Shown here piece after piece: positions 19,865 to 21,334 of a DNA stretch of 21,334 nucleotides. The DNA comes from Larix sibirica (lineage: Eukaryota > Streptophyta > Pinopsida > Pinales > Pinaceae). A model generated the notes under the pieces. It was not told the DNA's origin. It searched no databases and was given only the letters and a program-made list of their open reading frames with translations. The translations under genes were made by a program, and so were the position numbers. Location: contig NWUY0300029421.1 in NCBI GenBank assembly GCA_004151065.3, forward strand, positions 23,638 to 44,971. The letters run 5' to 3'. Position 1 is the first letter of the stretch. The number at the start of each line of letters is the position of its first letter.

Positions 19865-21300
19865 AGTTTCTATGGATTTAGATGCCATGCCTTCATGATA
19901 GAATTTGAATAGGTTTGGCTCACAAAATTACAAGTGTCTTTGTAAAATTCACAAGGAAGGCCATCTAATTCAAACGCTTTTCCATATGCCATCTCATGTA
20001 AGGTGGCTTTGAGCTCATCAAGTGATAGCAACACATCACAAGCTCATTGTTGATCCTTTGAAACTTTGCAAGGCTTTAGGTCAAGGAAATTTTGAATAGC
20101 TTCTTGCCTTTGTTTAGTAGGGTCTTGGACTTGAAAGACCATTTTTTAGTGTTCAATAAACTTGGCTTCAACGGCTTCAACATTTGTGATATGACCATGA
20201 GCCCTTTTGAGCATCGGGATGTGCTCAGTCACTTCTTTGGAAGTCATAGCTTTGAAGAAGGATTTGGTAGGCTAATAACATGTTTTAGTCCAATAGAGTC
20301 GTGCACATATTTGGAAATATTTCACACGATGAACATCATGTACCTAGAACAGATGTCGTAACTTCACCACATTCATTTGCTTATCCTCATCATAAGGGAA
20401 CCAAAGTAGCTCCTTCTACAACACTTCCAATTCTTCCTGCATGGCCTTTCTATGTTGCCTTATAATTTTGGCTATTTGATAGTCATAGGACTTGAGAAAG
20501 GCCACCATGCTCAAATTGGCATCTCCCCACCAAAGGATCCAACTTGTGGCACCGTGTGGCCAAGGGACCACATTCCAAATAGTACAAATACATGCAAGGT
20601 GGTGAGGACTATGGAGATGGGATACATTGAGGATGTAGAGAGTTCTTGGTAGTTTCATTTCTGTGCACCCCATGAAAGAGATAACTAAATTGGTTGATGG
20701 TTAGAGAGGGTGGCCATGGAAACCACACACATTGGTCAGTCACCATTCACATCAAAATAGAATGAATTTTGTTTAGAGAGAAGAGCTCTATCACTATTGA
20801 TAAATCCTATTAGCACCTTTGCAAAAGTTGGTCCAAGTAAACCAAGGTTATGTTCAATCATGCTTGCAGTTTCGATTGGGATCATACAACCCATGGTGGG
20901 CCTTAAGAGCCATGCAATATTTCTTCTCACTAGAGTGCAAGTGGATCGGAAATTCTCCCTCTTTGCCTTTAGAAAAATTCTACCATGTTAAAGTTTCCAT
21001 AAAGAAGCCACGATGCATTAGGAAGTTCATTGGCCATAGATATTGGCTAGCCAAAGGAAACGACCATCCAGACTAAGCATAATCCAAATAAGTCTTTGCG
21101 AGGGGTCAACGCCCTAGTCAACAACTACAACAACAAATTTAGGCGAGGCCATAAAATCAACCCCTTCTTTTCCATTAGAATGATTAGAAAAGAATATTTG
21201 GCTCCTGACCAGATAACAGATAAGGTTATGCACAACATCAAGCTTGTGTCTTTGACTTCTTGCAAACATAACACATATCCTACTAAGGAAAAATCAACAT
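19865..21300 (-). pseudogene. LINE (L1-type) ORF2 relic: endonuclease to start of RT
   Basis: This is the decayed 5' half of a LINE ORF2. In minus-strand order it shows LCLQEVKD (21249-21267), carrying the LQE(T/V)K motif of the apurinic-type endonuclease with its catalytic Glu; IWSGAKYSF (about 21190-21210); GLYDPNRNCKHD and FTWTNF (about 20840-20900); DRALLSK (20772-20792); and TLSNHQPI (20687-20709), where the catalytic SDH has become SNH. Then come WPHGATSWILWWGDANLSM and the linker with RLYWTK and PTKSFFKAM. Last is the RT-proximal block LDELKATLHEMAYGKAFE, then LDGLPCEFYKD (19936-20025). Similarity stops at about 19865. Stops and shifts throughout show a dead copy. The piece ends where the 850-2620 relic begins in protein terms, so both are probably one LINE. 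Confidence 0.78.
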
Positions 21301-21334
21301 TTGATGGATAATAGATTTTTTTCCTAGTGTGGTT

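Noticed and set aside
20452-20652. Plus-strand frames overlapping the right LINE relic (20092-20361, 20452-20652, 20797-21076, 21096-21311)
   Set aside because: They are shadows of the minus-strand LINE ORF2 relic, which carries the recognisable motifs.

Overview
The window looks like plant nuclear DNA, most likely from a large, repeat-rich genome such as a conifer or other gymnosperm. It is AT-rich and has no intact host gene. It is full of old, stop-ridden plant retroelements: L1-type LINEs with a DUF4283 ORF1, and LTR elements primed by tRNA-Asp and tRNA-Met. The species call is inference. Most ORFs over 60 codons are chance frames. I see no rRNA or tRNA gene, CRISPR array or bacterial feature.

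The layout is a nest of insertions. (1) The outermost layer is an L1-type LINE on the minus strand, present as two complementary pieces. The endonuclease-to-early-RT half lies at about 19865-21300 and the RT-to-C-terminal half at about 850-2620. The break falls at the same place in ORF2 in both pieces. (2) Between them are remnants of other retroelements: a plus-strand coding-like stretch (2640-3076), a Ty3/gypsy gag on the minus strand (about 15931-16215), a tRNA-iMet-type primer binding site with adjacent LTR end (17300-17314), a PPT/LTR start on the plus strand (18148-18158), and a roughly 78-bp tandem array (18546-18998). (3) Inside that layer sits one nearly complete LTR retrotransposon, 3082-15554, in minus orientation. 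It has 5-bp target duplications (GTGCA/ATGCA, 4 of 5 matching), LTRs of about 3.87 kb with TGTT...AACA ends, a tRNA-Asp primer site, and only about 2.7 kb of interior. (4) Its left LTR was later hit by a plus-strand LINE derivative (3389-5417) with a 15-bp target duplication. The right LTR preserves the empty site.

The 3082-15554 element is the best find. Its interior carries a broken gag-like gene and no visible protease, RT, RNase H or integrase. That makes it a non-autonomous, gag-only element with unusually long LTRs, combining the LARD and TR-GAG architectures. It would have needed enzymes from another element. The inserted LINE derivative is a parallel case: it has ORF1 (DUF4283 and zinc knuckle) and a 3' tail but no endonuclease/RT ORF. 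Everything seen is decayed, and nothing here is expected to be active now.
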